Shown here: positions 10,674 through 19,242 of the stretch, piece by piece | How the letters are laid out: every line of letters starts with the position of its first letter | Position numbering within the stretch: position 1 is the first letter of the stretch | Assembly (NCBI GenBank): GCA_030428705.1 | Contig: JAUIDI010000008.1 | Span: 62,001-126,000, forward strand | Source of the DNA: Bacteroidia bacterium | GTDB lineage: Bacteria > Bacteroidota > Bacteroidia > Flavobacteriales > Flavobacteriaceae | DNA length: 64,000 bases | Direction: 5' to 3' | The notes under the pieces: model-generated | Database searches by the model: none | What the model saw: the letters and a program-made list of their open reading frames with translations, nothing else | What the model was told of the DNA's origin: nothing | Program-made: the position numbers and the translations under genes

Positions 10674-10783
10674 ACATTTGAACCCATTTGGTCTAATATG
10701 AATTGATAATCAATTGTTTATGAGTTATTTGACTATTTCTATTTGCTCAATAAAGCCATAAAAATTCAAGAAAAACCACCAAA

Positions 10784-10825
10784 TGTTTTACCTATGTTTT
10801 ACCTAAAATTTGTATCTTTAGGTAA
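10784..10825. promoter_or_regulatory. Direct and inverted repeats directly upstream of the integrase
   Basis: TGTTTTACCTA occurs twice in tandem (10784-10794 and 10795-10805). TTACCTAAA (10799-10807) forms a perfect 9-base inverted repeat with TTTAGGTAA (10817-10825), separated by nine bases. The block ends 14 bases before the integrase ATG at 10840. Position and symmetry suggest an integrase or excisionase binding site or an autoregulatory operator. The repeats are seen directly; the function is inferred. Confidence 0.5.
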
Positions 10826-10839
10826 TAAAATTGGGGTTT

Positions 10840-12048
10840 ATGGCTACTATACAATCATTTTTAATGAAAAAACCAAATAGCGCTGGCCTTTTTCCAATCG
10901 CTATTCGAATTACCAAAGATAGAAGGTCGTCATATTTATTCACTGGACAGTATATTGAAAGCAAATTTTGGGATGATAAATTTAAACGCGTTAAAAAATC
11001 TCATCCCAATTCAAAACGTCTAAATAGTTTAGTCGCAAAGAAGATAGCAGAAGCAAACGACAGATTAATTGACAATGAAAATCAAAACAATTCCCAATCC
11101 GCAAAAAAAATAAAGAAAAAGATTATTGGAAAAACCAAAATGGATTTTTTTGAAGCTAGTAAGCTGTTTTTGTCCAATCTCTTAAAACGAAAGAAATTCA
11201 ATCAGCACTACAATCAAGAAAAAAGACTAGACATTTTCAAAACATTTTTAGGGCGTAAAAAACTTTTTTTTACGGATCTGGACGTTACTCTGTTAAAGGA
11301 TTTCAAAGCATATCTCTTGTATGATAGAAAGGTTGCTGAAAGGACTGCGATAAATTACCTAATGCTTATTCGAACCATCTATAATTTTGCCAAAAAGGAA
11401 TATCATGTAGATGATGGCAATTATCCATTTGGTAAAGGTAAAATACAGATCAAATTTCCCGAAAGCGAAAAGATTGGATTGAATAGGGAAGAGGTTCTAT
11501 TGCTTGAAACGGCTAATAATTTAACAAAAGCACAACTTCATGCCGTCTACGCTTGGCTAACTAGTTTTTACTTTGCAGGTGTTCGTGTCGCCGATCTCAT
11601 AAAGCTAAAATGGAAAGATTTTAAAGATGGTCGTTTATATTATCGTATGGGGAAGAACAGAAAACTTGTCTCATTGGTCGTTCCAGATAAGGCCAAAGAA
11701 ATACTAGCATATTTTGCTGCTCAGAAGACAGGAAAGGATGATTTAGTTTTTCCTTTTTTAAAAGGTACCGATTTGAAAGATGAGAAAAGGGTGGCAACCA
11801 GAGTTAAGACCATTACCCGTAATCTAAACCGTCGATTGGAAATTGTCGGCGAAAAGCTTGGTATTGAGAAGAAGATATCTATGCATATTGCGCGGCATAG
11901 TTTTGGAAATATTTCCGGTGATAAAATACCTATTCAAATGCTCCAAAAATTGTATCGCCATTCTTCGATTACAACTACGGTTAATTATCAATCGAATTTT
12001 ATGCACAAAGAAACTGATGACGCTTTGGAAAAAGTCATCAATTTCTAA
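10840..12048 (+). CDS. int: Tyrosine recombinase / integrase of the element
   Basis: A 402-residue site-specific recombinase of the Bacteroidota phage-integrase family. The N-terminal ~90 residues are the arm-type DNA-binding domain (KDRRSSYLFTGQYIESKFWD). A SAM-like core-binding domain follows (~100-200). The C-terminal catalytic domain shows the conserved Arg in GVRVADLIKLKW, HIARHSFGN (His-x-x-Arg), the second His in YRHSSITTTVNY and the nucleophilic Tyr in that segment. TTG at 10831 is also in frame, but ATG at 10840 fits the family start (MATIQSFLMKK). It should catalyse integration and excision at the tRNA att site 170 bases to the left. Confidence 0.93.
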   Translation: MATIQSFLMKKPNSAGLFPIAIRITKDRRSSYLFTGQYIESKFWDDKFKRVKKSHPNSKRLNSLVAKKIAEANDRLIDNENQNNSQSAKKIKKKIIGKTKMDFFEASKLFLSNLLKRKKFNQHYNQEKRLDIFKTFLGRKKLFFTDLDVTLLKDFKAYLLYDRKVAERTAINYLMLIRTIYNFAKKEYHVDDGNYPFGKGKIQIKFPESEKIGLNREEVLLLETANNLTKAQLHAVYAWLTSFYFAGVRVADLIKLKWKDFKDGRLYYRMGKNRKLVSLVVPDKAKEILAYFAAQKTGKDDLVFPFLKGTDLKDEKRVATRVKTITRNLNRRLEIVGEKLGIEKKISMHIARHSFGNISGDKIPIQMLQKLYRHSSITTTVNYQSNFMHKETDDALEKVINF

Positions 12049-12183
12049 ATCGCTAAAGTTCCATACAACCAATAAATCGACCGATGGACTTCTTTACGGG
12101 GAACAGATTTCGGAAAATCTTTAAATTACGGGGATAATAGACCCAAAAAATGGGGTAATCCATTTTGGCAAAGAATTAATACA

Positions 12184-12453
12184 ATGCAAGTAGTTTGCCT
12201 ACAAGAAGAAGCTTTCTATGCCTTATTTGATAAGGTAATCGAACATGTAGAATCCAAAAGAAAAGATAAACCTGACAAATGGATCGATGGGGAAGAGGCA
12301 ATGTTCCATCTAAAAATAAAGTCTACCACTACTTTGCAAAAGCTTAGGGACGAAGGTAAAATCAGATTTTCCCAACCTCAAAAGAAAGTAATTCTATATG
12401 ATAGGGATTCTATTAATGAATATATTGAGGCGCACGTTCGTGAAACTTTTTAG
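12184..12453 (+). CDS. Small helix-turn-helix protein (excisionase / HTH_17-like)
   Basis: An 89-residue protein with a central winged-HTH pattern: KWIDGEEAMFHLKIKSTTTL, then LRDEGKIRFSQPQKKVILYD and RDSINEYIEAH. This is the MerR/excisionase-like HTH_17 domain common next to integrases of Bacteroidota elements. It probably acts as a recombination directionality factor or a local regulator. It lies 135 bases downstream of the integrase and two bases before the next small gene, so those two are likely co-transcribed. Confidence 0.75.
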   Translation: MQVVCLQEEAFYALFDKVIEHVESKRKDKPDKWIDGEEAMFHLKIKSTTTLQKLRDEGKIRFSQPQKKVILYDRDSINEYIEAHVRETF

Positions 12454-12455
12454 CC

Positions 12456-12749
12456 ATGGAAGAAAATATTAAAATTGATGAGGAGTATAAAAAAGCATTT
12501 AATCTTGGCTATGAATTGGCGAAAGAGTTAAATCTAACAACTCCGATGTTCAAAAACGTTGCGTCAACCGACGATCACATGAATGCTATGCAAGCAGGAA
12601 TGATGCAATACTCTAACGAACTAAATAAAAATCTACATAAAGGAAATGTCCGACATCAGGAATCAAATGTAAAACCACAAAATATAGCCATTGTTCAATC
12701 AAACAAGAATAATAAGGATATGGGAAAGGGATTAGACTTTTCCAATTGA
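12456..12749 (+). CDS. Small hydrophilic protein of unknown function
   Basis: A 97-residue protein with no recognised domain. The first ~75 residues are predicted helical and charged (EEYKKAFNLGYELAKELNLT), followed by a polar Asn/Lys-rich tail. There is no signal peptide or membrane segment. It begins two bases after the stop of the HTH gene, implying co-expression. Similar small genes accompany integrase/HTH pairs in Bacteroidota elements. The reading frame is credible from its start position and codon usage, but the role is unknown. Confidence 0.6.
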   Translation: MEENIKIDEEYKKAFNLGYELAKELNLTTPMFKNVASTDDHMNAMQAGMMQYSNELNKNLHKGNVRHQESNVKPQNIAIVQSNKNNKDMGKGLDFSN

Positions 12750-12771
12750 GAAGACCATTGCTAAATACCCT

Positions 12772-12809
12772 ATATCCTGATATCCTGAATTGAAATATCC
12801 TGAATTGAA
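12772..12809. repeat. Short tandem repeat, 15-base unit
   Basis: ATATCCTGAATTGAA occurs twice head to tail (12780-12794, 12795-12809), preceded by a partial copy ATATCCTG (12772-12779). The repeat lies 22 bases after the small gene at 12456-12749. It may be a protein-binding iteron-like site or a slippage product; there is no other evidence of function. Confidence 0.6.
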
Positions 12810-12936
12810 ACATGATGTATCCCAAGGGTAGTTGGAATTGGTAAAAAGGTTATTTCTTAAGTTTTGACGCAAAAGCGTAGACTACCAATTCTTCAGCCTT
12901 TCAAGTTTTTGCACAACCTGTGCATCGATTAATTCT

Positions 12937-12944
12937 TACCTTTG
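12937..12944 (+). promoter_or_regulatory. Possible Bacteroidota -7 promoter box upstream of the secreted Cys protein
   Basis: TACCTTTG matches the Bacteroidota -7 consensus TAnnTTTG exactly. A TTTG that could serve as the -33 element ends at 12911, 25 bases upstream, which is longer than the usual 19-23. If used, transcription would begin only a few bases before the ATG at 12954, giving a very short leader. Tentative. Confidence 0.3.
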
Positions 12945-12953
12945 TTGAAATTT

Positions 12954-13349
12954 ATGAAAACACTTTTTTCCATATCAATGTCGCTATTATTCTTTTTTCA
13001 GGGAATTAGTATTGATATGGACTTTTGTGGACCCATTAAAGAAATTTCAAGCATCCTAATCCATTACCAAGACCATAAAGTTTATGGTGACTCTTTCCTT
13101 GAATATGTAGTTGAAGATTACTTTGGTAACGTAGCAAAAGCTGAAAGGCACCATAATGACTCTGGTAAGCAGAAAACACCAATCCATTCCCATCAGCAAT
13201 GTTGCCACCCTTTAGTATTAATTATTGCGAACAACAATTCGGCTTTAATTAATCTATTAAAGTTTGAAGGGAAAGAACAGTTTAACTTATATAAAGTAAA
13301 CTTCACTTCCAGATATTTGGAATCGCTTTTCCAACCACCTAAAGTATAA
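12954..13349 (+). CDS. Small exported Cys/His-rich protein, HYC_CC_PP-like
   Basis: A 131-residue protein starting at ATG 12954 (a TTG at 12942 is in frame but less likely). A hydrophobic signal (FSISMSLLFFFQGIS) is followed by DMDFCGP, a variable acidic/aromatic stretch, an HxHQQCCHP motif near residues 82-90 and a C-terminal QPPKV. The pattern (Cys after an early aromatic, a CC pair, a late PP) matches the HYC_CC_PP family of small exported proteins linked to metal efflux in Bacteroidota. It lies 118 bases upstream of the RND pump; the copper operon at 37 kb begins in the same way. A periplasmic metal-binding or sensing role is inferred. Confidence 0.7.
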   Translation: MKTLFSISMSLLFFFQGISIDMDFCGPIKEISSILIHYQDHKVYGDSFLEYVVEDYFGNVAKAERHHNDSGKQKTPIHSHQQCCHPLVLIIANNNSALINLLKFEGKEQFNLYKVNFTSRYLESLFQPPKV

Positions 13350-13360
13350 TTCAGTTTTTT

Positions 13361-13407
13361 TAAGGATAGCTATATCCTTACGTGATGCTTTTCAAAATAA
13401 GCATCAC
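13361..13407 (+). promoter_or_regulatory. Two consecutive hairpins between the secreted Cys protein and the RND pump
   Basis: TAAGGATA (13361-13368) pairs perfectly with TATCCTTA (13373-13380) around a four-base loop. GTGATGCTT (13382-13390) pairs perfectly with AAGCATCAC (13399-13407) around an eight-base loop. They lie back to back between the stop of the upstream gene (13349) and the start of the pump (13468). Possible roles are attenuation, transcript processing, termination or an operator; no long T tract follows the second hairpin. Confidence 0.5.
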
Positions 13408-13467
13408 ATTATAAACGCATTGTATCTCATTGCATTGCGATGTTTAAACTGAATTAATACTTTTACT

Positions 13468-16400
13468 ATGATTAACAAAATCATTTCATTTTCCATTAAT
13501 AACAAGTTTATTATTGGGCTCTTCATAGTGGCACTGGTAGGTACGGGCATTTGGTCTATGGCCACTATAAATCTGGGTTCTGTCCCCGATATTACCAACA
13601 ACCAAGTACAGGTTATTACAGTAGCCCCAAATTTAGGTACTGAGGATATTGAACAATTTGTTACCTATCCTGTAGAATTGGCAATGGCCAACCTTCCTGA
13701 CGTTATCGAGCTGCGTTCGGTATCTCGTTTTGGGCTGTCCGTGGTTACCATTGTTTTTAAGGACGAAGCAGGCACCTATCTTCCCCGGCAATTGGTGCAA
13801 GAAAAATTGACCGAAGTCGCCGGGGAAATTCCCGAAGGTTTTGGTACGCCTTTTATGGCACCCATTACTACGGGTCTGGGCGAAATATTCCAATACACTC
13901 TAAAGGTAAAAGAAGGTTACGAAGATAAATACGATGCCATGGAGCTTCGTACCATTCAGGATTGGATCGTCAAACGCCAAATGGCATTAGTCCCTGGAGT
14001 GGTAGAGGTCAATGCTTTTGGGGGCTATGTGAAACAATATGAAGTTGCCATAAATCCTGATAAACTAAAAAGTTTTGGCATTACAATGAATCAGGTTTTT
14101 GAAGCCCTGAAAGTAAACAACGCCAACACGGGCGGTGCCTATATTGAAAAAAACCATCAGGCCAACTTTATCCGTGGCGAGGGGTTGGCCCGTAGCCTTG
14201 AAGATTTGAAAAATACAGTGGTTACCACCCAAAACGGAACTCCCGTATTGGTACGGGATATCGCCGAAAAAGTGGGCTATGGCAACCAGGTGCGTTATGG
14301 TGCGTTTACCCAAGATGGCCACGAATCCGTGGGAGGTCAGATTTTGATGTTAAAGGGAGAAAGTCCAAGTAATGTGATCAATAATGTAGAAAAACGAATT
14401 GACGAGATACAGAAATCGCTTCCCGAGGGCGTTTATATTGAACCGTTCTTAAGCCGTGCCGAACTTATAGCCAGGACCACAAGTACGGTAGAGAAGAACT
14501 TGATTGAAGGTTCATTGATTGTGATCTTTGTGCTTGTACTGCTCTTGGGGAGTTTACGTGGCGGATTGATTACCGCTTCGGTAATCCCGTTATCATTACT
14601 GTTCGCATTTATCCTGATGAAACAGTTCGGCGTATGGGCAAATTTAATGTCCCTTGGTGCCATCGATTTTGGGATCATCGTGGATGGTGCGGTAATCATT
14701 GTGGAAGGTATGGTATTGCATATCCATCAACGGATGAAAAAATCAAAAGCAGCGATAGGTCAGGCCGAAATGGATGAAATGGCATACGAATCTGGAAGTA
14801 CGATGATGAACTCTGCCTTTTTCGGTCAGCTTATCATCCTTATCGTATTTACACCGATCCTTTTCCTTACTGGAGTTGAAGGAAAGATGTTCCGTCCCAT
14901 GGCATTTACCTTTGGTTTTGCCGTACTTGGGGCGATTATCCTCTGCCTTACCTACGTACCTATGGTTTCGGCCTTGTTCCTGAAACCTGCAAAAAACCCG
15001 GACCATTGGTTCGCCAAATTTGAAAATAGTATCGATAGGTTCAGTGATAAAATCATGGCAGGGTTGAACAAAGCGTATAAGCCATTGCTTTCGTTTGCAT
15101 TGCGTTTTAAGGCAGGTATTGTTTTAGGGGCAGTTGCTTTACTGGCAATCGCAGGATTTATTTTTAGCACTATGGGCGGGGAGTTTATCCCAAAGCTGGA
15201 TGAAGGCGATATTGCCATGCAGGCCCTGATAAAACCTGGCAGTAGCCTTACCGAATCCATTGAAGCTTCAAAAAAACTACAAAATCTGGTAAATGAATTT
15301 CCCGAAGTGAAGACCATGATCTCGAGGATCGGGGTGGCAGAAATCCCTACCGACCCCATGCCCATGGACATTGCCGATAGTTACATCATCCTTGAAAAGG
15401 ATAAGAGCAAATGGACCAGTGCGGAGAGCAAGGAAGAACTCATAGAAAAAATAAAGGAAAAGATTTCGGTTATCCCCGGTGTGAACTTTGTGTTTACCCA
15501 ACCCGTAGAGCTCCGTTTCAATGAACTGTTGACGGGTGTCCGGGAAGATGTTGCCATCAAGATCTATGGTGAGGACCTGGATGTTCTGGCCGAAAAGGCG
15601 CAAGAAATGGCGGCAATCATACAAACCGTAGATGGCGCTGGTGATGTACGGGCGGAAGCGACCAGTGGCCTGCCACAGATGACCGTTGTCTATAACCGGG
15701 CAAAGATGGCGCAATACGGGGTTACCATTGACAAGCTCAACGATTATGTGAGTGCCGCCTTCGCAGGGGAATCGGCAAGTGTCATATTCGAGGGCGAAAA
15801 GCGCTTTGAAGTGGTCATCCGTCTGGCCGAGGCCTATCGAAAGGATATCAACAACCTTAAAAACCTGTACATAGACCTGCCCAGTGGTAACCAAGTGCCC
15901 CTAAAGGAATTGGCGGACATCAGCTATAAACCCGGGCCCATGCAAATTTCCAGGGACAATACCTACCGGCGAATCTATGTGGGGGTAAACGTTCGGGGCA
16001 GGGATGTCAAGTCCATGGTCGAGGAGGTTCAGCAAAAGCTCGATGCCCAGTTGAAACTGCCCCCGGGCTATTATATAACCTATGGCGGTTCTTTTGAGAA
16101 CCTTCAAAGGGCGACCGACCGATTAATGATCGTAGTGCCTATTGCACTGTTCCTAATTTTCATATTGCTCTACTTTGCCTTGAGCTCGTTCTCACAGTCG
16201 GTAATGATTTATATGGCAGTACCCCTGGCAGCCATTGGTGGCGTGTTTGCCCTTTGGATACGGGGAATGCCATTCAGTATTTCCGCAGGTGTTGGGTTTA
16301 TCGTGCTCTTTGGGGTAGCGGTATTGAACGGATTGGTACTGATCAACAAATTCAATGATTTAAAAGAAAGTGGTATGACAAATTTAAAAGACAGGATCTA

Positions 16401-17868
16401 CGAGGCAACCCACGAGCGCTTGCGCCCTATATTGCTTACGGCAACGGCGGCCATTATGGGCTTTATCCCAATGGCGATTTCTACTTCCGGTGGTGCAGAA
16501 GTGCAGCGACCATTGGCAACCGTCGTTATTGGTGGCTTGATTACGGCAACCTTTTTAACATTGGTGGTAGTCCCGGTACTTTATAGTTGGTTGGAATCCC
16601 GTAAGGAGCGTAGAAATAATGGTGACAATACGGGTTATATCAAAAAAAGTCAAGCCATCATTCCAGTTTTATTGTTGGTTGGAGGATTTTTATCATCTGG
16701 TAACCTATCGGCCCAAAACAATCCCATCGCTCAAACCTTGACTTTAGATGAAGCTATAGCAATGGCAAGGGAAAATTACCCCACCCTTAAGGAAGGACAA
16801 GCGTTCATAGACAGGGAACAGGCCTTGAAGGGCACCAGTTTTGACCTGGGCAGCACGTTTCTATATGCCGGCAGGGAAGACCAAGGCCTGAATCAGGGAA
16901 ATCTGCGTACCTTCGGGGTACAACAGGGCAACATTGACCTGCTCTCCGGGTTTTCAAAATCCAGGTTCTATAAGGAACGCACCAAGCTGGGCGAGAAATT
17001 CTATGACCTTAGTGAGCAGCAGCTGTTACGGGATGTGATGCAGGCCTATTACGAGATTGCCTACAATAAGGCCCGCCTGAAGCTCGCCGAAAGGCTGGAC
17101 AGCATCTATGCCGATTTTGAAAGTGCGGCCAAATTGAGGTACGATAGCGGTGAGACCGGAAAACTCGCCTATATTTCGGCTACCTCGGAGTACCAACAAA
17201 TACAGGTATTAAAGCAACAGTCCTATGATGATATCGAGATCGCCAAAAGGGCATTGAAGCAATATCTGGGAATCGATGGTTCCATTGATACGATGGATGG
17301 GCCTTATGGGATCATAAACCCAATATCGGTTGTAGACACTTTGGATATAAGCAATAACCCGTTGCTGCAGTTCGACCTTCAGAACGCAGCAGTGGGCAAA
17401 GCGAACGTAAAGGTCGAAAAATCCCAGTTCCTGCCAAAGTTCAGCCTGAGCTATGACAATCTCAAGTATAATGATGTTACGGGGTTCAATGCCTATCAGG
17501 CGGGCATCAGCATCCCTTTGTGGTTCCTTCCGCAAAAAAATAGGGTAAGGGCGGCCAAGGCAGATGCCATGGTGGCCGAAAACCAGTATTTGACACAAAA
17601 GGCGACCACCGAGAGCCTGGTCTCCCAACTGTACAAAGCCCAGGACAAAACGTTGAAGTCGTTGAGGTACTATGAAGAAGCGGCACTGCCACTGGCAGAG
17701 GAACAGTTGACCACTGCCGAACTGGCAAACAAGGAAGGTGAGATAGACTACATTAGCTATATCACCATCCTCAACAGTGCCATCAACATCAAAATAAACC
17801 ATTTGGATTTCATCAACCAATATAACCAACAGGCCATTGAGATACAATATCAATTGGGCAATCTATAA
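13468..17868 (+). CDS. CzcA/CusA-family heavy-metal RND efflux pump fused to a TolC-like outer-membrane channel
   Basis: A 1,466-residue protein. Residues 1 to ~1,045 are a complete HME-RND permease: TM1 near 10-30, periplasmic loops, TM cluster ~340-500 (LGAIDFGIIVDGAVIIVEGM) and a second half ending LTLVVVPVLYSWLESRKE. Residues ~1,062-1,084 form a hydrophobic signal-like stretch (IIPVLLLVGGFLSSGNLSAQ). The last ~380 residues are a TolC/CusC-type outer-membrane efflux protein (LTLDEAIAMARENYPTLKEG). The frame is continuous, with no stop at the junction. Together with the adaptor at 17887 it should export divalent cations (Zn/Cd/Co type) from the periplasm outward. Such fusions are known in Bacteroidota. 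Confidence 0.92.
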   Translation: MINKIISFSINNKFIIGLFIVALVGTGIWSMATINLGSVPDITNNQVQVITVAPNLGTEDIEQFVTYPVELAMANLPDVIELRSVSRFGLSVVTIVFKDEAGTYLPRQLVQEKLTEVAGEIPEGFGTPFMAPITTGLGEIFQYTLKVKEGYEDKYDAMELRTIQDWIVKRQMALVPGVVEVNAFGGYVKQYEVAINPDKLKSFGITMNQVFEALKVNNANTGGAYIEKNHQANFIRGEGLARSLEDLKNTVVTTQNGTPVLVRDIAEKVGYGNQVRYGAFTQDGHESVGGQILMLKGESPSNVINNVEKRIDEIQKSLPEGVYIEPFLSRAELIARTTSTVEKNLIEGSLIVIFVLVLLLGSLRGGLITASVIPLSLLFAFILMKQFGVWANLMSLGAIDFGIIVDGAVIIVEGMVLHIHQRMKKSKAAIGQAEMDEMAYESGSTMMNSAFFGQLIILIVFTPILFLTGVEGKMFRPMAFTFGFAVLGAIILCLTYVPMVSALFLKPAKNPDHWFAKFENSIDRFSDKIMAGLNKAYKPLLSFALRFKAGIVLGAVALLAIAGFIFSTMGGEFIPKLDEGDIAMQALIKPGSSLTESIEASKKLQNLVNEFPEVKTMISRIGVAEIPTDPMPMDIADSYIILEKDKSKWTSAESKEELIEKIKEKISVIPGVNFVFTQPVELRFNELLTGVREDVAIKIYGEDLDVLAEKAQEMAAIIQTVDGAGDVRAEATSGLPQMTVVYNRAKMAQYGVTIDKLNDYVSAAFAGESASVIFEGEKRFEVVIRLAEAYRKDINNLKNLYIDLPSGNQVPLKELADISYKPGPMQISRDNTYRRIYVGVNVRGRDVKSMVEEVQQKLDAQLKLPPGYYITYGGSFENLQRATDRLMIVVPIALFLIFILLYFALSSFSQSVMIYMAVPLAAIGGVFALWIRGMPFSISAGVGFIVLFGVAVLNGLVLINKFNDLKESGMTNLKDRIYEATHERLRPILLTATAAIMGFIPMAISTSGGAEVQRPLATVVIGGLITATFLTLVVVPVLYSWLESRKERRNNGDNTGYIKKSQAIIPVLLLVGGFLSSGNLSAQNNPIAQTLTLDEAIAMARENYPTLKEGQAFIDREQALKGTSFDLGSTFLYAGREDQGLNQGNLRTFGVQQGNIDLLSGFSKSRFYKERTKLGEKFYDLSEQQLLRDVMQAYYEIAYNKARLKLAERLDSIYADFESAAKLRYDSGETGKLAYISATSEYQQIQVLKQQSYDDIEIAKRALKQYLGIDGSIDTMDGPYGIINPISVVDTLDISNNPLLQFDLQNAAVGKANVKVEKSQFLPKFSLSYDNLKYNDVTGFNAYQAGISIPLWFLPQKNRVRAAKADAMVAENQYLTQKATTESLVSQLYKAQDKTLKSLRYYEEAALPLAEEQLTTAELANKEGEIDYISYITILNSAINIKINHLDFINQYNQQAIEIQYQLGNL

Positions 17869-17886
17869 TCTTAAAAAGAAAGAAAA

Positions 17887-19128
17887 ATGAAGAATATACT
17901 ATTAGTTAGTACCGTATTATTGACACTTATGTTTCTGAGCTGTAACGATGCCCCAAAATCCGAGCTTGGGCATAACGAAACTGAAGGCGTATCAAAAACC
18001 GAAGCACCTGGAGAAGATGCGCATGGCGAAGAAGGCCACGAAGGGGAAGAAGGGGAAGAAGGTGTTGTAGCAATCTCAAAACAACAGGCCGAAACCATCG
18101 GTCTGGAAACGAAACCTCTGGAGGAACGTAATTTAGGGAACAACATTAAGGTAACAGGAACACTCGAACTCTTCCCACAGGACAGGGCAAACATTAGTCC
18201 CTTTATTGGTGGAAATGTTAGCTCGATCAAGGTAGTACCGGGCAACATTGTGCGCAAGGGACAGGTGTTGGCCTATATAGAACACCCGGATATCATCGCC
18301 ATGCAACAGGAATACCAGGAAAAGAATGACGAACTGGTATTTTTAAAGCAGGATTTTGAGCGCAAAAAGACCCTCTATGACAAAGGGGTTTCCTCTGGCA
18401 AGGAATTCCAAATGGCGCAATCCAAATTTCGTTCCACCACTTCCAGTGTAAACGGCCTAAAGTCCAAACTACGCTTGTTGGGACTGGACCCTTCCAAAGT
18501 GGCCGAAGGGGAGATCTATTCTGCCATCCCCATTATTACGCCCATTAGTGGCTATGTGGGCGAAGTAATGGTAAGCCTGGGCGATTATGTGGCCCCACAA
18601 TCCAAAATGTTCTCGATAAGCGATAATTCAAAAATCTATGTCAATTTCAAAGTATATGAAAAGGACATCAAGCAGGTCAAGGAAGGGCAACAGATATATT
18701 TTTCAACAGCCTCAAAACCTAATGAATTGTTAAAGGCCACCGTGCGTTCCATAGGCCAGACGTTTGAGAGCGATCCCAAGGCCATAGAGGTATTGGCAGA
18801 TATTGAAAATAAGGACAAAGACCTTTTGCCCGGAATGTATGTGGAGGGAAGAATCGTGCAAGGAGAAAAATCAGGCTTTGCTGTTCCCGAGGAAGCCATT
18901 GTCCAGGAAGGTGAACAGTCTTATATCTTCATCGTGGATGAGGATGAAGAACCTGTTGAAAATAAAATGAAATATAAACGCATCCCCGTGAGTACGGGGG
19001 TCAACGATCTGGGCTTTGTAGAAGTTAACCTGCCTGCAGGAACACCCGAAAATATCAAAATAGTAACAAATGGAGCCTATACCCTTTCTTCGGAAATGGT
19101 TAAAGGCGAATTGGAGCACGGACATTAA
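17887..19128 (+). CDS. RND efflux periplasmic adaptor (CzcB/CusB family), lipoprotein
   Basis: A 413-residue membrane-fusion protein with lipobox FLSC (lipidated Cys19) and an acidic His-containing N-terminal tail (residues ~24-58, with GEDAHGEEGHEGEEG) that could bind metal. It continues with a barrel-sandwich/lipoyl domain (SSIKVVPGNIVRKGQVLAYI), an alpha hairpin (~140-200), a beta-barrel domain and a C-terminal membrane-proximal domain. It bridges the inner-membrane pump and outer-membrane channel encoded by the fused gene 18 bases upstream, and is certainly in the same operon. Confidence 0.92.
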   Translation: MKNILLVSTVLLTLMFLSCNDAPKSELGHNETEGVSKTEAPGEDAHGEEGHEGEEGEEGVVAISKQQAETIGLETKPLEERNLGNNIKVTGTLELFPQDRANISPFIGGNVSSIKVVPGNIVRKGQVLAYIEHPDIIAMQQEYQEKNDELVFLKQDFERKKTLYDKGVSSGKEFQMAQSKFRSTTSSVNGLKSKLRLLGLDPSKVAEGEIYSAIPIITPISGYVGEVMVSLGDYVAPQSKMFSISDNSKIYVNFKVYEKDIKQVKEGQQIYFSTASKPNELLKATVRSIGQTFESDPKAIEVLADIENKDKDLLPGMYVEGRIVQGEKSGFAVPEEAIVQEGEQSYIFIVDEDEEPVENKMKYKRIPVSTGVNDLGFVEVNLPAGTPENIKIVTNGAYTLSSEMVKGELEHGH

Positions 19129-19137
19129 TTCTCTAAA

Positions 19138-19154
19138 AATCAAAGGTTTTGATT
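19138..19154 (+). terminator. Weak AT-rich hairpin after the adaptor gene
   Basis: AATCAAA (19138-19144) pairs with TTTGATT (19148-19154) around a three-base loop, ten bases after the CzcB stop. The stem is AT-rich and no clean U tract follows, so termination is uncertain; it could be partial. Confidence 0.25.
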
Positions 19155-19242
19155 CCGGGTTTGTTTATCGTCTTAATTGGTTAGTTAAAAATTAGAAAAC
19201 AGGCTCGGTTCAAAATCGATTAAAAATTTAAAAATTTTAAAA

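Noticed and set aside
10622-10700. Intact tRNA-Met gene
   Set aside because: Only the anticodon arm, T arm and acceptor 3' strand are present; the D arm and 5' acceptor strand are missing, so it is a fragment.
12772-12809. CRISPR array
   Set aside because: The repeats are 15 bases, directly joined without spacers, and no cas genes are present.
16600-16740. Frameshift or missed stop between RND pump and TolC part
   Set aside because: The frame is continuous, the linker is in frame with a signal-like segment, and such fusions are known in Bacteroidota.
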